Shown one piece after another: positions 7,434-15,290 of a DNA stretch of 64,000 nt. Position 1 is the first letter of the stretch; each line of letters starts with the position of its first letter. The position numbers and the translations under genes were made by a program. The stretch lies in assembly GCA_017522105.1 (NCBI GenBank), contig JAFXAA010000013.1:161804-225803 (forward strand), in the 5' to 3' direction. This DNA comes from Bacteroidales bacterium. Lineage in GTDB: Bacteria > Bacteroidota > Bacteroidia > Bacteroidales > P3. Under the pieces are notes generated by a model. The model saw only the letters and a program-made list of their open reading frames with translations, did not search any database and was not told where the DNA came from.

Positions 7434-7860
7434 CTAATTTCTGTGAATATAATCATCAAAATATTATAATTTTTTGATGAATACACTCTCAGAACATGTG
7501 CATTTTTGCATGTTATTCGTAGTGGTATGTGCATAATTTGCGCCTGACACAGTATAGTGGCTATCACAAATCTTGCGACAACCACCTAACCGCCTAATAT
7601 AATAACTTGTGCATTTTTTGCACAAGTGATATCCCAACTATCAAGTTTCCCTTGAAATATCAGCCATTACATAGCAATCTGCAAAATCTGCCTATAACTT
7701 CTGACACCCTTTAAAATTGTCCTTGGGTTTTACTCCCTTTTTACTCAAATTCTAATCAAATACTATGGTCATCCAACGAAACAATATGATAAAAAGCCCG
7801 TTCCTTCTTTCCCTTTCTGCGCGATTGTCGGCCAAACCAACGGTATACCGCGGAACTATC
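7434..7860. other. AT-rich non-coding left edge of the foreign-looking island
   Basis: No supported gene. The base composition falls abruptly to AT-rich. Small perfect or near-perfect palindromes are present: CATCAAAA with TTTTGATG, ACATGTGCA with TGCATGT, and CTTGTGCA-TTTTT-TGCACAAG at 7606-7626. An open frame from 7765 joins the pth fragment but its first 32 residues resemble nothing I recognise. Confidence 0.5.
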
Positions 7861-8100
7861 ATGGCAGATGTTTTATATCCGAGCCAGGATACAACCCATG
7901 TCTCAATTTCATTGATTGTGGGATTGGGAAATCCTGGGTCGGAATATGCGTTAACGCGTCACAATATTGGTTTTATGGCGGTGGATGCAATTGCGGGCGA
8001 GGGACAATTGTGGAAGTCTGAAAAAAAAGTATTGGCTACGCGGACCGATGTTGCGGGGCGTGTGGCATTTTTGATAACGACTGGCACAAGTGGCGGTTAA
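7861..8100 (+). pseudogene. Truncated peptidyl-tRNA hydrolase (pth) fragment
   Basis: From ATG 7861 the frame encodes about 70 residues of a Pth N-terminus: [20 protein letters not shown] carries the family motif with the catalytic His, followed by FMAVDAIA. Homology stops around VAFLI, before the next conserved Pth motif, and a stop follows after seven unrelated residues. A normal Pth has about 190 residues, so the active domain is incomplete. The sequence looks more proteobacterial than Bacteroidales to me, and the DNA is AT-rich. The break, near 8075-8090, joins directly to a cysteine-rich reading frame on the other strand, so this is a rearrangement scar, a transferred fragment or an assembly chimera. 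Confidence 0.6.
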
Positions 8101-8709
8101 ATATGTGCGACCGGCGTATGCACAGTTGCCGTGTTCCGGACATGAAACACATTGATTGTTGTTGATGCCGCCCATATAATATTGGGCTTCGCACTGGCAA
8201 TCGGTTATACTGGTTGAACCACTGGCGTTGGTAAACGAGTGTGTTGGGCACGATTTACATATGTATTCGCCATTATTTTGTGTCAGGTATTTGTTTTGTT
8301 CGCATTAACATTGCGTTGGCGCGGTAGAGCCAGCGGGACTGGTTGCACCAGTTGGACATATTTCACATGAGTCACCTGATTTATAATAATTCGCATCACA
8401 CATCCATGGACATTCTGATTGGCCATCGTCGTATGCGTCTGGGTTAGGGATTTTACCTGCTTCAGATACACTATAAGAGGTCGGGCATTGTGTGCAAGTA
8501 TTGGTTATACCTAGTGAATTAGAATTATAATAACCTGCTGGGCATAAATTGCACCGTAGGCCATTAAGTGTTTGTTCTAAATAACAACCGTCAAATGAGA
8601 TGCAAGAATCATTTTGTATGTCGCAAAGTCCATAAGCATATAGTGGGGTTAAAATAATTATAGATAAGATGGTTAATATTTTGTATAATATAAAATTTCT
8701 CCCTGACAC
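8085..8709 (-). pseudogene. Broken cysteine-rich secreted protein
   Basis: An N-terminal signal peptide (ILYKILTILSIIILTPLYAYG) is followed by repeated cysteine motifs such as CNLCPAGYYN, CTQCPTSYS, CEICPTGATSPAGS. A TAA at 8305-8307 ends the first frame after APTQC, but the same frame resumes at once with CEQNKYLTQNNGEYICKSC and further CPTHS and CVSCPEHGNCAYAG units until the pth junction near 8085. So the gene is both interrupted by an in-frame stop and truncated at its 3' end. Proteins of this sort (serial C-x2-C plus CPxGxxS modules) are known in gut bacteria outside Bacteroidales; I cannot name the family. Only the first 134 residues could be made. Confidence 0.6.
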
Positions 8710-8741
8710 AGGAGATTTTAACTAAATTAAAAGTTAATTGC

Positions 8742-8771
8742 AAAAAAAGACGGTATTAAACCGTCTTTTTT
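8742..8771 (-). terminator. Intrinsic terminator of the small lipoprotein gene
   Basis: AAAAAAGACGG, a 7-nt loop and CCGTCTTTTTT form an 11-bp stem with T-runs in both directions, starting at the lipoprotein stop codon. It would stop transcription before the cysteine-rich frame. Confidence 0.8.
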
Positions 8772-9174
8772 ATCTTGTTTTTATATTGTAACCAAAACTT
8801 TTTAAAAATGCTATATCATCAGAATTAGCATAATGCAACTCCATATCGCCTTTACCGTAAGTTTTAGGGTTGTAGTTGCGACAATTTTGTAAATGGTTTC
8901 TTAATCCGTGAACATCTTGTTCGGGCCATGTTGCGAACAAATCTGTTCTGATTGGAACTACAAAAAAGGAATCTACATTTGTGTGTGCTTTTACTGTATC
9001 AGTTGGAATGCCCATTGCATCATAGTAATATGTATATGTTTTTGGTTGGTTGTTATTATTGTCGTTGTTGGGTTTTACGGGGTCTTTTTCACAGCCGCCA
9101 AATGCAAATGGTAATGCAGCCAACATTGTGCCGGCCAAAACTTTTTTAATATTATAAGAAACTGTTTTTGTCAT
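8770..9174 (-). CDS. Small predicted lipoprotein, unknown family
   Basis: 134 residues. MTKTVSYNIKKVLAGTMLAA leads into a lipobox-like FAFGGCEKD, then an Asn-rich linker and a C-terminal domain of about 85 residues ending in SFGYNIKTR. I do not recognise the domain. ATG 9174 is chosen because it is preceded by AAAGGAG at 6-7 nt, an unusually good Shine-Dalgarno sequence for this genome, and because it places a signal peptide at the N-terminus; an upstream in-frame ATG at 9243 gives a non-signal extension. The gene has a Bacteroidetes-type -7 box (9273-9282) and its own terminator, so it may be expressed even though it lies in the AT-rich island. Confidence 0.7.
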   Translation of the reverse strand: MTKTVSYNIKKVLAGTMLAALPFAFGGCEKDPVKPNNDNNNNQPKTYTYYYDAMGIPTDTVKAHTNVDSFFVVPIRTDLFATWPEQDVHGLRNHLQNCRNYNPKTYGKGDMELHYANSDDIAFLKSFGYNIKTR

Positions 9175-9272
9175 GGAATACTCCTTTGTGTTACGGTTGC
9201 TTTTTTGGAGGCATTTGTAATCAGATTCAGTTGGTTTAATCATATTGATACTTTTTTGATTTAAAATATGGT

Positions 9273-9282
9273 TGCAAAGTTA
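9273..9282 (-). promoter_or_regulatory. -7 box of the small lipoprotein gene
   Basis: TAACTTTGCA on the minus strand, about 100 bp upstream of ATG 9174. No good -33 TTG at 19-20 bp was found. Confidence 0.5.
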
Positions 9283-9299
9283 CGGACATAATTTCAATT

Positions 9300-9343
9300 A
9301 AGGTATGGCGGATATTGCCATGTGACAATATCCGCCATACCTT
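9300..9343 (-). terminator. Long perfect hairpin after the small HTH gene
   Basis: An 18-bp perfect stem (arms 9300-9317 and 9326-9343) with an 8-nt loop begins at the stop codon of the HTH gene. There is no strong T-run, so it is either a terminator of reduced strength or an mRNA-stabilising hairpin. Confidence 0.55.
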
Positions 9344-9545
9344 ATAGCATGTTGGAATAATGAGCAAAGAGATCTTTTCCAAGTATTCGGCTAATGCGGA
9401 AGAGTTGCTGCGTGTCGATGGAAGGCTTGTTGTACAGACGCTGAAGTGTGCGTCGGTCAATGTCGAGTTGGTCGGCGAGCCATTGGTTGGTGCGTCCTTG
9501 GCGGCGGAGTTCGTCGCGGATAAGGTTGCCTATGTGTATCTGCAT
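9342..9545 (-). CDS. Small XRE-type helix-turn-helix protein
   Basis: 67 residues, essentially only a DNA-binding domain: IGNLIRDELRRQGRTNQWLA, then QLDIDRRTLQRLYNKPSID as turn and recognition helix, then QQLFRISRILGKDLFAHYSN. Very similar short proteins are common in Bacteroidales and are of unknown regulon. The gene has no clear promoter directly upstream, so it may be read through from the structured RNA encoded just upstream on the same strand, or that RNA may be its leader. It marks the right edge of the AT-rich island. Confidence 0.82.
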   Translation of the reverse strand: MQIHIGNLIRDELRRQGRTNQWLADQLDIDRRTLQRLYNKPSIDTQQLFRISRILGKDLFAHYSNML

Positions 9546-9606
9546 AGCGGTTGCTGTTTGCGCGCTTGGCTACCGATTCCTTATATGCATTCCGACGACC
9601 ACAGAC

Positions 9607-9751
9607 AAAAAAAGAAGGCGAGCAATCTCGTCTCCAATGTGCGGTCGTGGAAAATACCTCTCTAAGGAAAGACTAAATACTCGCCTATCAGCGAGCACTT
9701 ACCTTTGTTTCCCTTAGAGACTTAGATGAAATTTTCCACGTTTCACATTGG
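9607..9751 (-). ncRNA. Candidate structured RNA (rod-like, 6S-like shape) ending in an intrinsic terminator
   Basis: On the minus strand the sequence folds into a long rod: an outer stem from CCAATGTG (9744-9751) with CACATTGG (9634-9641), then CGTGGAAAAT with ATTTTCCACG, then TCTCTAAGG with CCTTAGAGA, and an apical CTCGC-TGATAG-GCGAG loop, separated by internal bubbles. A second hairpin (GGAGACGAG with CTCGCCTTC) followed by TTCTTTTTTT ends at 9607. The shape, one long bulged rod plus terminator, recalls 6S RNA. The alternative is a leader or attenuator of the HTH gene downstream. A -7 box lies at 9829-9838. Confidence 0.6.
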
Positions 9752-9828
9752 TCGGAACAAATAGCAAACGCAATTACTATATGTCGTTTTTTTCTGTTTT
9801 CTATTTCATGTTTACTTTATTTTCACGC

Positions 9829-9838
9829 TGCAAAGATA
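9829..9838 (-). promoter_or_regulatory. -7 box upstream of the structured RNA
   Basis: TATCTTTGCA on the minus strand. Transcription would start near 9822, about 70 nt before the outer stem of the RNA. It is divergent from the rubrerythrin promoter at 9881-9890. Confidence 0.55.
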
Positions 9839-9880
9839 CACATTTTTTTATAAACAGGCTGTCATTTCATTCTTTTTTTG

Positions 9881-9890
9881 TATTTTTGCA
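9881..9890 (+). promoter_or_regulatory. -7 box of the rubrerythrin gene
   Basis: TATTTTTGCA, 54 bp upstream of ATG 9944. At the -33 position only CTG is present in place of TTG. Confidence 0.6.
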
Positions 9891-9943
9891 CTTTCGTCAG
9901 ACGTAACGAATAGATGATTATTAACCCTAAAACATATAGAGAC

Positions 9944-10651
9944 ATGAAGAAGTACCAATGCACCGTATGCAAGTATGAGTATGACCCGGCCAAGGGCGAC
10001 CCGACGCAGGGTATAGCCCCCGGCACGCCTTTCGAGGCGCTGCCCGCCGACTGGAAATGCCCCCGCTGCAAGCAGGGCAAGGAGAAGTTCGCCCCGATGG
10101 AGGAGGCTCCCAAGGCCAACCCCTACGCCGGCACGCAGACCGAGAAGAACCTCATGGAGGCCTTCGCCGGCGAGAGCCAGGCCCGCAACAAGTACACCTA
10201 CTTCGCCTCGAAGGCCAAGAAGGAAGGCTACGAGCAGATTGCCGCCCTTTTCCTGCAGACCGCCGAGAACGAGAAGGAGCATGCCAAGCTGTGGTTCAAG
10301 GAGCTGAACGGCATCGGCACCACCGCCGAGAACCTGCTGGCCGCCGCCGAGGGTGAGAACCACGAGTGGACGGACATGTACGAGGGCTTCGCCCGCACCG
10401 CCGAGGCCGAGGGCTTCCCGGAGCTGGCCGCCCGTTTCCGTGGCGTGGCCGCCATCGAGAAGCACCACGAGGAGCGCTACCGCGCCCTGCTCCACAACGT
10501 GGAGGCCAAGGAGGTCTTCGCCAAGAGCGAGGTGAAGGTATGGGAGTGCCGCAACTGCGGCCACATCGTGGTGGGCACCCAGGCCCCGGAAGTCTGCCCC
10601 GTGTGCAACCATCCGCAGTCCTACTTCGAAATCAACAAGCAGAACTACTAA
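9944..10651 (+). CDS. Rubrerythrin with rubredoxin domains at both ends
   Basis: 235-residue non-haem iron peroxidase that reduces hydrogen peroxide in anaerobes. Order: N-terminal rubredoxin ([11 protein letters not shown]...WKCPRCK, residues 1-50), ferritin-like diiron domain (about 65-190, with [34 protein letters not shown]) and a C-terminal rubredoxin-like knuckle ([12 protein letters not shown]...EVCPVCNHP). Ordinary rubrerythrins carry only one rubredoxin end. Start: ATG 9944 directly before the rubredoxin fold; an upstream ATG at 9914 adds ten residues without homology. It is monocistronic with its own promoter. Confidence 0.9.
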   Translation: MKKYQCTVCKYEYDPAKGDPTQGIAPGTPFEALPADWKCPRCKQGKEKFAPMEEAPKANPYAGTQTEKNLMEAFAGESQARNKYTYFASKAKKEGYEQIAALFLQTAENEKEHAKLWFKELNGIGTTAENLLAAAEGENHEWTDMYEGFARTAEAEGFPELAARFRGVAAIEKHHEERYRALLHNVEAKEVFAKSEVKVWECRNCGHIVVGTQAPEVCPVCNHPQSYFEINKQNY

Positions 10652-10677
10652 AGGACTCTTCTATAGATCAGTAAACT

Positions 10678-10757
10678 CCTTGCCCTACGGGCAGAAATCC
10701 ATAAATCTTATAAATCATCTGCTGACGCAACAAACTGTGAAGCAACGCCGAAGGCGA
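10678..10757. repeat. Second, inverted copy of the 4.7-kb palindromic repeat
   Basis: This stretch matches the reverse complement of about 4681-4763: CCTTGCCCTACGGGCAGAAA, ATAAATCTTATAAAT, CATCTGCTGACGCAACAA and GCAACGCCGAAGGCG occur in the same order. The two copies are intergenic and roughly 6 kb apart, which indicates a dispersed repeat family. Confidence 0.75.
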
Positions 10758-10783
10758 AAGAACAAAAGAACAGTAATCAAACC

Positions 10784-11689
10784 ATGCTCAAGATACAGGA
10801 AATAGAGGTGAAGTCGGTGATGTCGAAGTCGAACTTGCCGGTGGCCGACTTCTCGGTGAACCCCTACGTGGGTTGCCTGCACGCCTGCAAGTACTGCTAT
10901 GCCTCGTTCATGAAGCGTTTCACCGACCACCCCGAGCCGTGGGGCGAGTTCCTCGACGTGAAGAACTGGCCCACCATCCGCGACCGCGGGCAGTTCCGCG
11001 GCAAGGAGGCCTTCTTCAGCTCCGTCACCGACCCCTACCAGCCCCACGAGGCCAAATACCAGCGCACCCGCCGCGTGCTGGAGCAGCTGCAGGGCACGGG
11101 CATCCGTATCAGCATCTCGACCAAGAGCGACCTCATCCTGCGCGACCTCGACCTGATAAGGAGCTTCCCCGGCTCGCGCGTCAGCTGGAGCATCAACACC
11201 CTCGACGAGGAGTTCCGCAAAGAGATGGACCTCGGCGTGAGCATCGAGCGCCGCCTGGAGGCCATGCGCCAGTTCTACGAGGCGGGCATCGACACCACCT
11301 GTTTCATCTCGCCCATCTTCCCCGGCATCACCGACGTGGAGGCCATCATCCGCCGCGCCAAAGGGCAATGCAACCTCGTGTGGCTGGAGAACCTCAACCT
11401 GCGCGGCGACTACCGCGGCCGCATCCTGACGTGGATCCACGAACACCACCCCGAGCTGGACACCCTCTACCGCGACATCTACACCCGCAAGGACCGCACC
11501 TACTGGAGCGAGCTGGACGCCGATATGCGCCACTTCTGCGCCGACGAGGGGCTGCGCTACGTCCGCAACGACGACAGCATCCGTGCCCGCCACGGCGAGC
11601 CGCCCGTGGTGGTCAACTACTTCTATCACGAGGAAATCATCCCCTCGGCCCGCAAAGAGCAGCTGCGCCAGACCAGGACCTGCTGCTGA
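10784..11689 (+). CDS. Radical SAM protein, spore-photoproduct-lyase-like (SPL) family
   Basis: 301 residues. The 4Fe-4S-binding motif lies in NPYVGCLHACKYCYASFM (Cys spacing C-x3-C-x2-C near residues 31-38). This is followed by TIM-barrel landmarks FSSVTDPYQPHEAKYQRTR, ISISTKSDLILRDLDLI and WSINTLDEEFRKEMD. Members of this group in organisms that do not sporulate are of unknown function, so DNA-photoproduct repair should not be assumed. The gene lies between a repeat element and a convergent small gene, and no partner gene suggests a substrate. Confidence 0.83.
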   Translation: MLKIQEIEVKSVMSKSNLPVADFSVNPYVGCLHACKYCYASFMKRFTDHPEPWGEFLDVKNWPTIRDRGQFRGKEAFFSSVTDPYQPHEAKYQRTRRVLEQLQGTGIRISISTKSDLILRDLDLIRSFPGSRVSWSINTLDEEFRKEMDLGVSIERRLEAMRQFYEAGIDTTCFISPIFPGITDVEAIIRRAKGQCNLVWLENLNLRGDYRGRILTWIHEHHPELDTLYRDIYTRKDRTYWSELDADMRHFCADEGLRYVRNDDSIRARHGEPPVVVNYFYHEEIIPSARKEQLRQTRTCC

Positions 11690-11701
11690 CGCCCTCCACG
11701 C

Positions 11702-12034
11702 CTACCGCCACAGGCACCGCAGCCAGTCGAAGGCCATGGTGCGCCAACGCAAGTCGGTACGCCCTTCGAGGCGGTAGGCGGAACGCTCGAAGGGGATATT
11801 GCGGTAGGCCCGGTCGTGATTGCGGTAGCGCAACAGGCCCACCAGCCAGAAGAGCAGATACAGCACATAGAACGGCACCACCAACAGGCAGAGCTGCTGG
11901 TAGAGGTGCACGGTCTCGTGGCACAAGGCACGGCCGGAGAGCGTGTCATCATTATGGAACACAAAGGGAAACAGCGTTATAGCGCTGTAGTCCCGTGGCG
12001 GGAAATGCCGTGTATGTACGAGCAGGGGTTTCAT
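11702..12034 (-). CDS. Small HExxH-containing membrane-associated protein, unknown function
   Basis: 110 residues. The zinc-metalloprotease-like motif ALCHETVHLYQQ is followed by a hydrophobic segment LCLLVVPFYVLYLLFWLVGLL and a downstream IPFERSAYRLE whose Glu could be a third metal ligand. Similar small proteins occur in Bacteroidetes without assigned function; a peptidase role is only inferred from the motif. ATG 12034 is about 7 nt from the expected transcription start of the promoter at 12046-12055, so the mRNA would be almost leaderless. It is convergent with the radical SAM gene. Confidence 0.68.
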   Translation of the reverse strand: MKPLLVHTRHFPPRDYSAITLFPFVFHNDDTLSGRALCHETVHLYQQLCLLVVPFYVLYLLFWLVGLLRYRNHDRAYRNIPFERSAYRLEGRTDLRWRTMAFDWLRCLWR

Positions 12035-12045
12035 CGTTTTCCGAC

Positions 12046-12055
12046 TGCAAAGATA
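12046..12055 (-). promoter_or_regulatory. -7 box of the HExxH gene
   Basis: TATCTTTGCA on the minus strand, placed so that the 5' untranslated region is only a few nucleotides long. Confidence 0.6.
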
Positions 12056-12106
12056 CGCATTTTTTTGTTGCGCGCAATATTTTGCGTCGCTTCTCGTTGT
12101 AAAGGC

Positions 12107-12559
12107 ATGGAAGAGAAGAATATCATCGAGATAAAGAACAAGCGCGCCGCCTACGAGTACTTCCTGATGGACGAGTACCAGGCAGGACTCGTGCTGATGG
12201 GCAGCGAGATAAAAAGCATCCGCGAGGGCAAGGCCAACCTCAGCGACGCCTGGTGCACTTTCATCGGCAACGAGCTCTTCGTAAGGGACATGCACATCTC
12301 GGAGTACAAGTTCGGCAGCTACTGGGGCCACCAAGCCAAGCGCGACCGCAAGCTGCTACTCACCCGCCGCGAGCTGCGCAAGCTGCAGAACAAGATCAAG
12401 GAGCGTGGCTACACCATAGTGCCCGAGCTGCTGTATGTCGACTCCCGCGGCTACGCCAAGCTCACCATCGCCCTGGCCAAGGGCAAGCACCACTACGACA
12501 AACGCGAGAGCATCAAGGCCAAAGACTCGCGTCGCGACATGGAACGCGAACTGGCGTGA
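12107..12559 (+). CDS. smpB: SsrA-binding protein SmpB
   Basis: 150 residues, normal for SmpB, which binds tmRNA and brings it to stalled ribosomes. Family motifs are present: EIKNKRAAYEYFLMDEYQAG, VLMGSEIKSIREGKANLSD, a YKFGSYWGHQAKRDRKLL loop and the C-terminal basic tail VDSRGYAKLTIALAKGKHHYDKRESIK. The start at ATG 12107 gives the usual N-terminus; the frame extends further upstream only into the divergent HExxH gene. The tmRNA gene is not in the window. Confidence 0.95.
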   Translation: MEEKNIIEIKNKRAAYEYFLMDEYQAGLVLMGSEIKSIREGKANLSDAWCTFIGNELFVRDMHISEYKFGSYWGHQAKRDRKLLLTRRELRKLQNKIKERGYTIVPELLYVDSRGYAKLTIALAKGKHHYDKRESIKAKDSRRDMERELA

Positions 12560-12563
12560 TAAG

Positions 12564-12612
12564 GGTTAAAGTTTAAAGTTTAAGGTTTAAGGTTTAAAGC
12601 TTAAGGTTTAAG
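12564..12612. repeat. Degenerate heptamer tandem repeat (GTTTAAR)
   Basis: Seven or so copies of GTTTAAG / GTTTAAA run one after another between smpB and the aspartate kinase gene. The array is AT-rich and only slightly diverged. Such simple repeats vary in copy number, so it could tune expression of the kinase gene 43 bp further on. Confidence 0.7.
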
Positions 12613-12654
12613 GGGGTAAGGTCAAAGCGTGATAATTGTGAAAAAAAGGACTCA

Positions 12655-13929
12655 ATGAAAGTATTTAAGTTCGGCGGCGCGTCGGTGAACAGCGCCGAGG
12701 CGGTGCGCAACATGGCGCACATTGTGCAAACACACATGGAACCAGAGCCTTTGGTGGTCGTTGTGTCGGCCATGGGCAAGACCACCAACCTACTGGAGAA
12801 GCTGGTGCCCGGCGCACCGACCGACGACACCGCAGCCTTGCGGCGGCAGCTGGAAGACTACCACACGGGCATAGCCAACATCCTGATACCAAACGACAAG
12901 GAACTCGCCGCCAAGGTGCAGGACCTTCTGCGGCAGCTCGACGGCACCATAGCCTCCCTCTCCCCCACCCCCGAGAGCTACAGCTACAACTACGACCAGG
13001 TGGTCTCCTACGGCGAGCTCATCTCCACAACCATCCTGGCGCACTACCTCAACCACCTTGGAACAAAGACCTTATGGGCCGACGCCCGCCAGCTGATATG
13101 CACAGACAACCACTACCGCGAGGGGCGTGTGGATTGGGCAGCCACCGGTGAGAGAACCCGGGGCCTCGTCGCGGCGACAGACAAATCCTTCCAGGTCATC
13201 CTGACGCAGGGCTTCATCGGCGGCACCCCCGACGGCCACACCACCACCCTGGGGCGCGAGGGCTCCGACTACTCGGCCAGCATCCTTGCCTATTGCCTTG
13301 GCGCCGAAAGCATCACCATCTGGAAAGACGTGCCGGGCTTCCTCAACGCCGACCCCAAGTTCTTCAGCGACACGGTGAAGATCAACGAGATACCCTATGA
13401 CGAAGCAATAGAGCTTGCCTACTACGGTGCCTCGGTCATCCATCCCAAAACCGTCAAGCCCATACAGAACATGGGCATACCGCTCTACATACGCTCGTTC
13501 ATCACCCCTGACGCAGCAGGCTCCTCCATCGGCAACTACCATACTATCAGCCCAGAGACCCCCCTCTACATCTTCCGCAACAACCAGATACTCCTCTCCA
13601 TCTATCCGCGCGACTACTCCTTCATCGCCGAAGACAACCTGCAGGTCATCTTCGGGATGCTCAACGACCTTGGTATCAGAGTGAACCTCATGCAAAACTC
13701 GGCCCTGAGCTTCTCCATCTGCGTAGACAACAACCCGCAGCTCACCAGCCGCCTCATCGAGCGCTTAAAAGACATGTTCCGTGTGCGTTACAACGACAAC
13801 CTGCAGCTCATCACCATCCGCTACTACACGCAGCCGGTCATCGACAGCATCGTCGCCGGCCGCCCCATACTCCTTGAGCAGCGCAGCCGCCTCACGGAGC
13901 AACTCATAGTGCCGGAAAGCACGAGGTAG
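12655..13929 (+). CDS. lysC: Aspartate kinase (monofunctional)
   Basis: 424 residues. Phosphorylates aspartate, the first step towards lysine, threonine and methionine. The amino-acid kinase domain shows VFKFGGASVNSAEAVRNM, VVVSAMGKTTNLLEK, YGELIST, TLGREGSDYSASILA and WKDVPGFLNADPKF; the C-terminal part (about 300-420) has the length of the ACT regulatory region. The usual KFGGTSV is KFGGASV here. There is no homoserine dehydrogenase fused to it, so it is the stand-alone type. The next gene, 41 bp downstream, is an unrelated membrane protein. Confidence 0.93.
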   Translation: MKVFKFGGASVNSAEAVRNMAHIVQTHMEPEPLVVVVSAMGKTTNLLEKLVPGAPTDDTAALRRQLEDYHTGIANILIPNDKELAAKVQDLLRQLDGTIASLSPTPESYSYNYDQVVSYGELISTTILAHYLNHLGTKTLWADARQLICTDNHYREGRVDWAATGERTRGLVAATDKSFQVILTQGFIGGTPDGHTTTLGREGSDYSASILAYCLGAESITIWKDVPGFLNADPKFFSDTVKINEIPYDEAIELAYYGASVIHPKTVKPIQNMGIPLYIRSFITPDAAGSSIGNYHTISPETPLYIFRNNQILLSIYPRDYSFIAEDNLQVIFGMLNDLGIRVNLMQNSALSFSICVDNNPQLTSRLIERLKDMFRVRYNDNLQLITIRYYTQPVIDSIVAGRPILLEQRSRLTEQLIVPESTR

Positions 13930-13970
13930 GCGGCGCTATTTTCAGTGGAACCAATTAATAAACACACACA

Positions 13971-15245
13971 ATGAGTACCCTATTACGACAGTTGACAAGC
14001 CGCTACCTCAATTCCAAAGCATCGAGCTACACCGTCCCCGTATTCCTTGGTGCCTGTTTTCTGGTGGCAATCATCAAGTGCTTCTCCACGCCACGCCTCC
14101 TCTCAATGCCTGCCATCAACTACTTCGTTGGCTACGAAACGGGCTTCGGCGGGCGAAAACTGATAGGAACCATCTTCGGCTGGATGCTGCCTGACTACAC
14201 CACTGCTGCCGACCTGCTTCCCATAGTACTGACTGCCAACATTCTGCTTGCCATTCTGTTCATCCTTCTGGTGTGGAAGGCCGCGCCGTCAATCAATCGC
14301 TCCACGCTGCCTTTCCTTGCCGTCACGGCGGTCTACCTTGTCTCGCCATACGGCTTCACCAAATGGTTTATCCCAGAACTCTCGCCCCTCTTCATGGAGA
14401 CCTATCAGATGCTCCTCGTGCTGGCATGGGCGCTGCTGTTCGTATGCTGCCGCCATAAATGGTTCTACTATCCGGCAACGGTCCTTGTGGCCCTCATGGG
14501 ATGCCTCATACATCACACGTTCTGCTGCACCATGTTCCCGCTGATGGCCGCACTTTTTGTCTACGACATCCTCGACGGCGACCGCCCCCACTGGGGCAAG
14601 GCAGCCTTCTACGGAGGCCTGTGCGCCATCATGCTGGCCCTGTTTGTAGCCATCTGGCGTTTCGGAGGCATGAATGTTGACATGGAGACACTCTGTCACC
14701 GCCTGTCTCAACGCATAGACCCCGCCATCATCGGCGGCTGGGTGGAAGGAGGCCTGGGATGGAAGACGGCCGACTTCTTCTACTACATGACAAACGACGA
14801 AAACCGCGCCATGAACGTCGAGATATTCCGCCAACGGTATGTAGACCTGATATTCTCGTTGTTGCTCATGTCTCCCATGCTGGCCATGTTCTGGTACCCC
14901 TGGCTGTCGGCAGCCCGCCGCGCATCCTCGTCGTGGGCGCGCTGGCGCTACCTGCTGGTTTTCCTGGCAGCCACTCTGCTCACCATCCCCATCTTCTTCA
15001 TGGCCACCGACTACGGACGCTGGTGGTTCTGCTATTTCCTGTGCCAGTTCATATTGCTTGCCGTCATGGCTGCCATCGGCGACAGACCTGTCACAGAGGC
15101 CATGGGACGCTTGTGGGCCTTCGCCAGGCGCTTCTGGCTTCTTGCCATTGCCATCGTTATATTCCTCGCCTTCTTTCTACACAACGAGGCATGGTACGGC
15201 CTGCACGAAGCAATGGGTATCTGGTGGAGGTACTTCAACAAGTAG
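13971..15245 (+). CDS. Polytopic inner-membrane protein, unknown function
   Basis: 424 residues with about nine or ten hydrophobic helices spread over the whole length (for example VPVFLGACFLVAIIKCF, LTANILLAILFILLVW, YLLVFLAATLLTIPIFFMA, LLAIAIVIFLAFFL) and a larger soluble loop near residues 225-290. The conserved-looking loop NYFVGYETGFGGRKLIGTIF follows the first helix. The general layout recalls membrane glycosyltransferases or polysaccharide polymerases, but I see no diagnostic motif and do not assign one. It follows lysC on the same strand and is convergent with the rhamnosidase. Confidence 0.75.
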   Translation: MSTLLRQLTSRYLNSKASSYTVPVFLGACFLVAIIKCFSTPRLLSMPAINYFVGYETGFGGRKLIGTIFGWMLPDYTTAADLLPIVLTANILLAILFILLVWKAAPSINRSTLPFLAVTAVYLVSPYGFTKWFIPELSPLFMETYQMLLVLAWALLFVCCRHKWFYYPATVLVALMGCLIHHTFCCTMFPLMAALFVYDILDGDRPHWGKAAFYGGLCAIMLALFVAIWRFGGMNVDMETLCHRLSQRIDPAIIGGWVEGGLGWKTADFFYYMTNDENRAMNVEIFRQRYVDLIFSLLLMSPMLAMFWYPWLSAARRASSSWARWRYLLVFLAATLLTIPIFFMATDYGRWWFCYFLCQFILLAVMAAIGDRPVTEAMGRLWAFARRFWLLAIAIVIFLAFFLHNEAWYGLHEAMGIWWRYFNK

Positions 15246-15290
15246 ACGCTGACCTCCCGATCCCCAACCTTGCGCTCACATCATTGCTTG

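Noticed and set aside
7606-7626. Perfect hairpin CTTGTGCA-TTTTT-TGCACAAG as an attachment site or terminator
   Set aside because: No integrase or matching second copy, and no gene ends there; listed only as part of the AT-rich region.
8305-8307. Recoding of TAA as a sense codon in the cysteine-rich gene
   Set aside because: Only one case, in a truncated gene; TAA serves as a normal stop elsewhere in the window. Decay is simpler.
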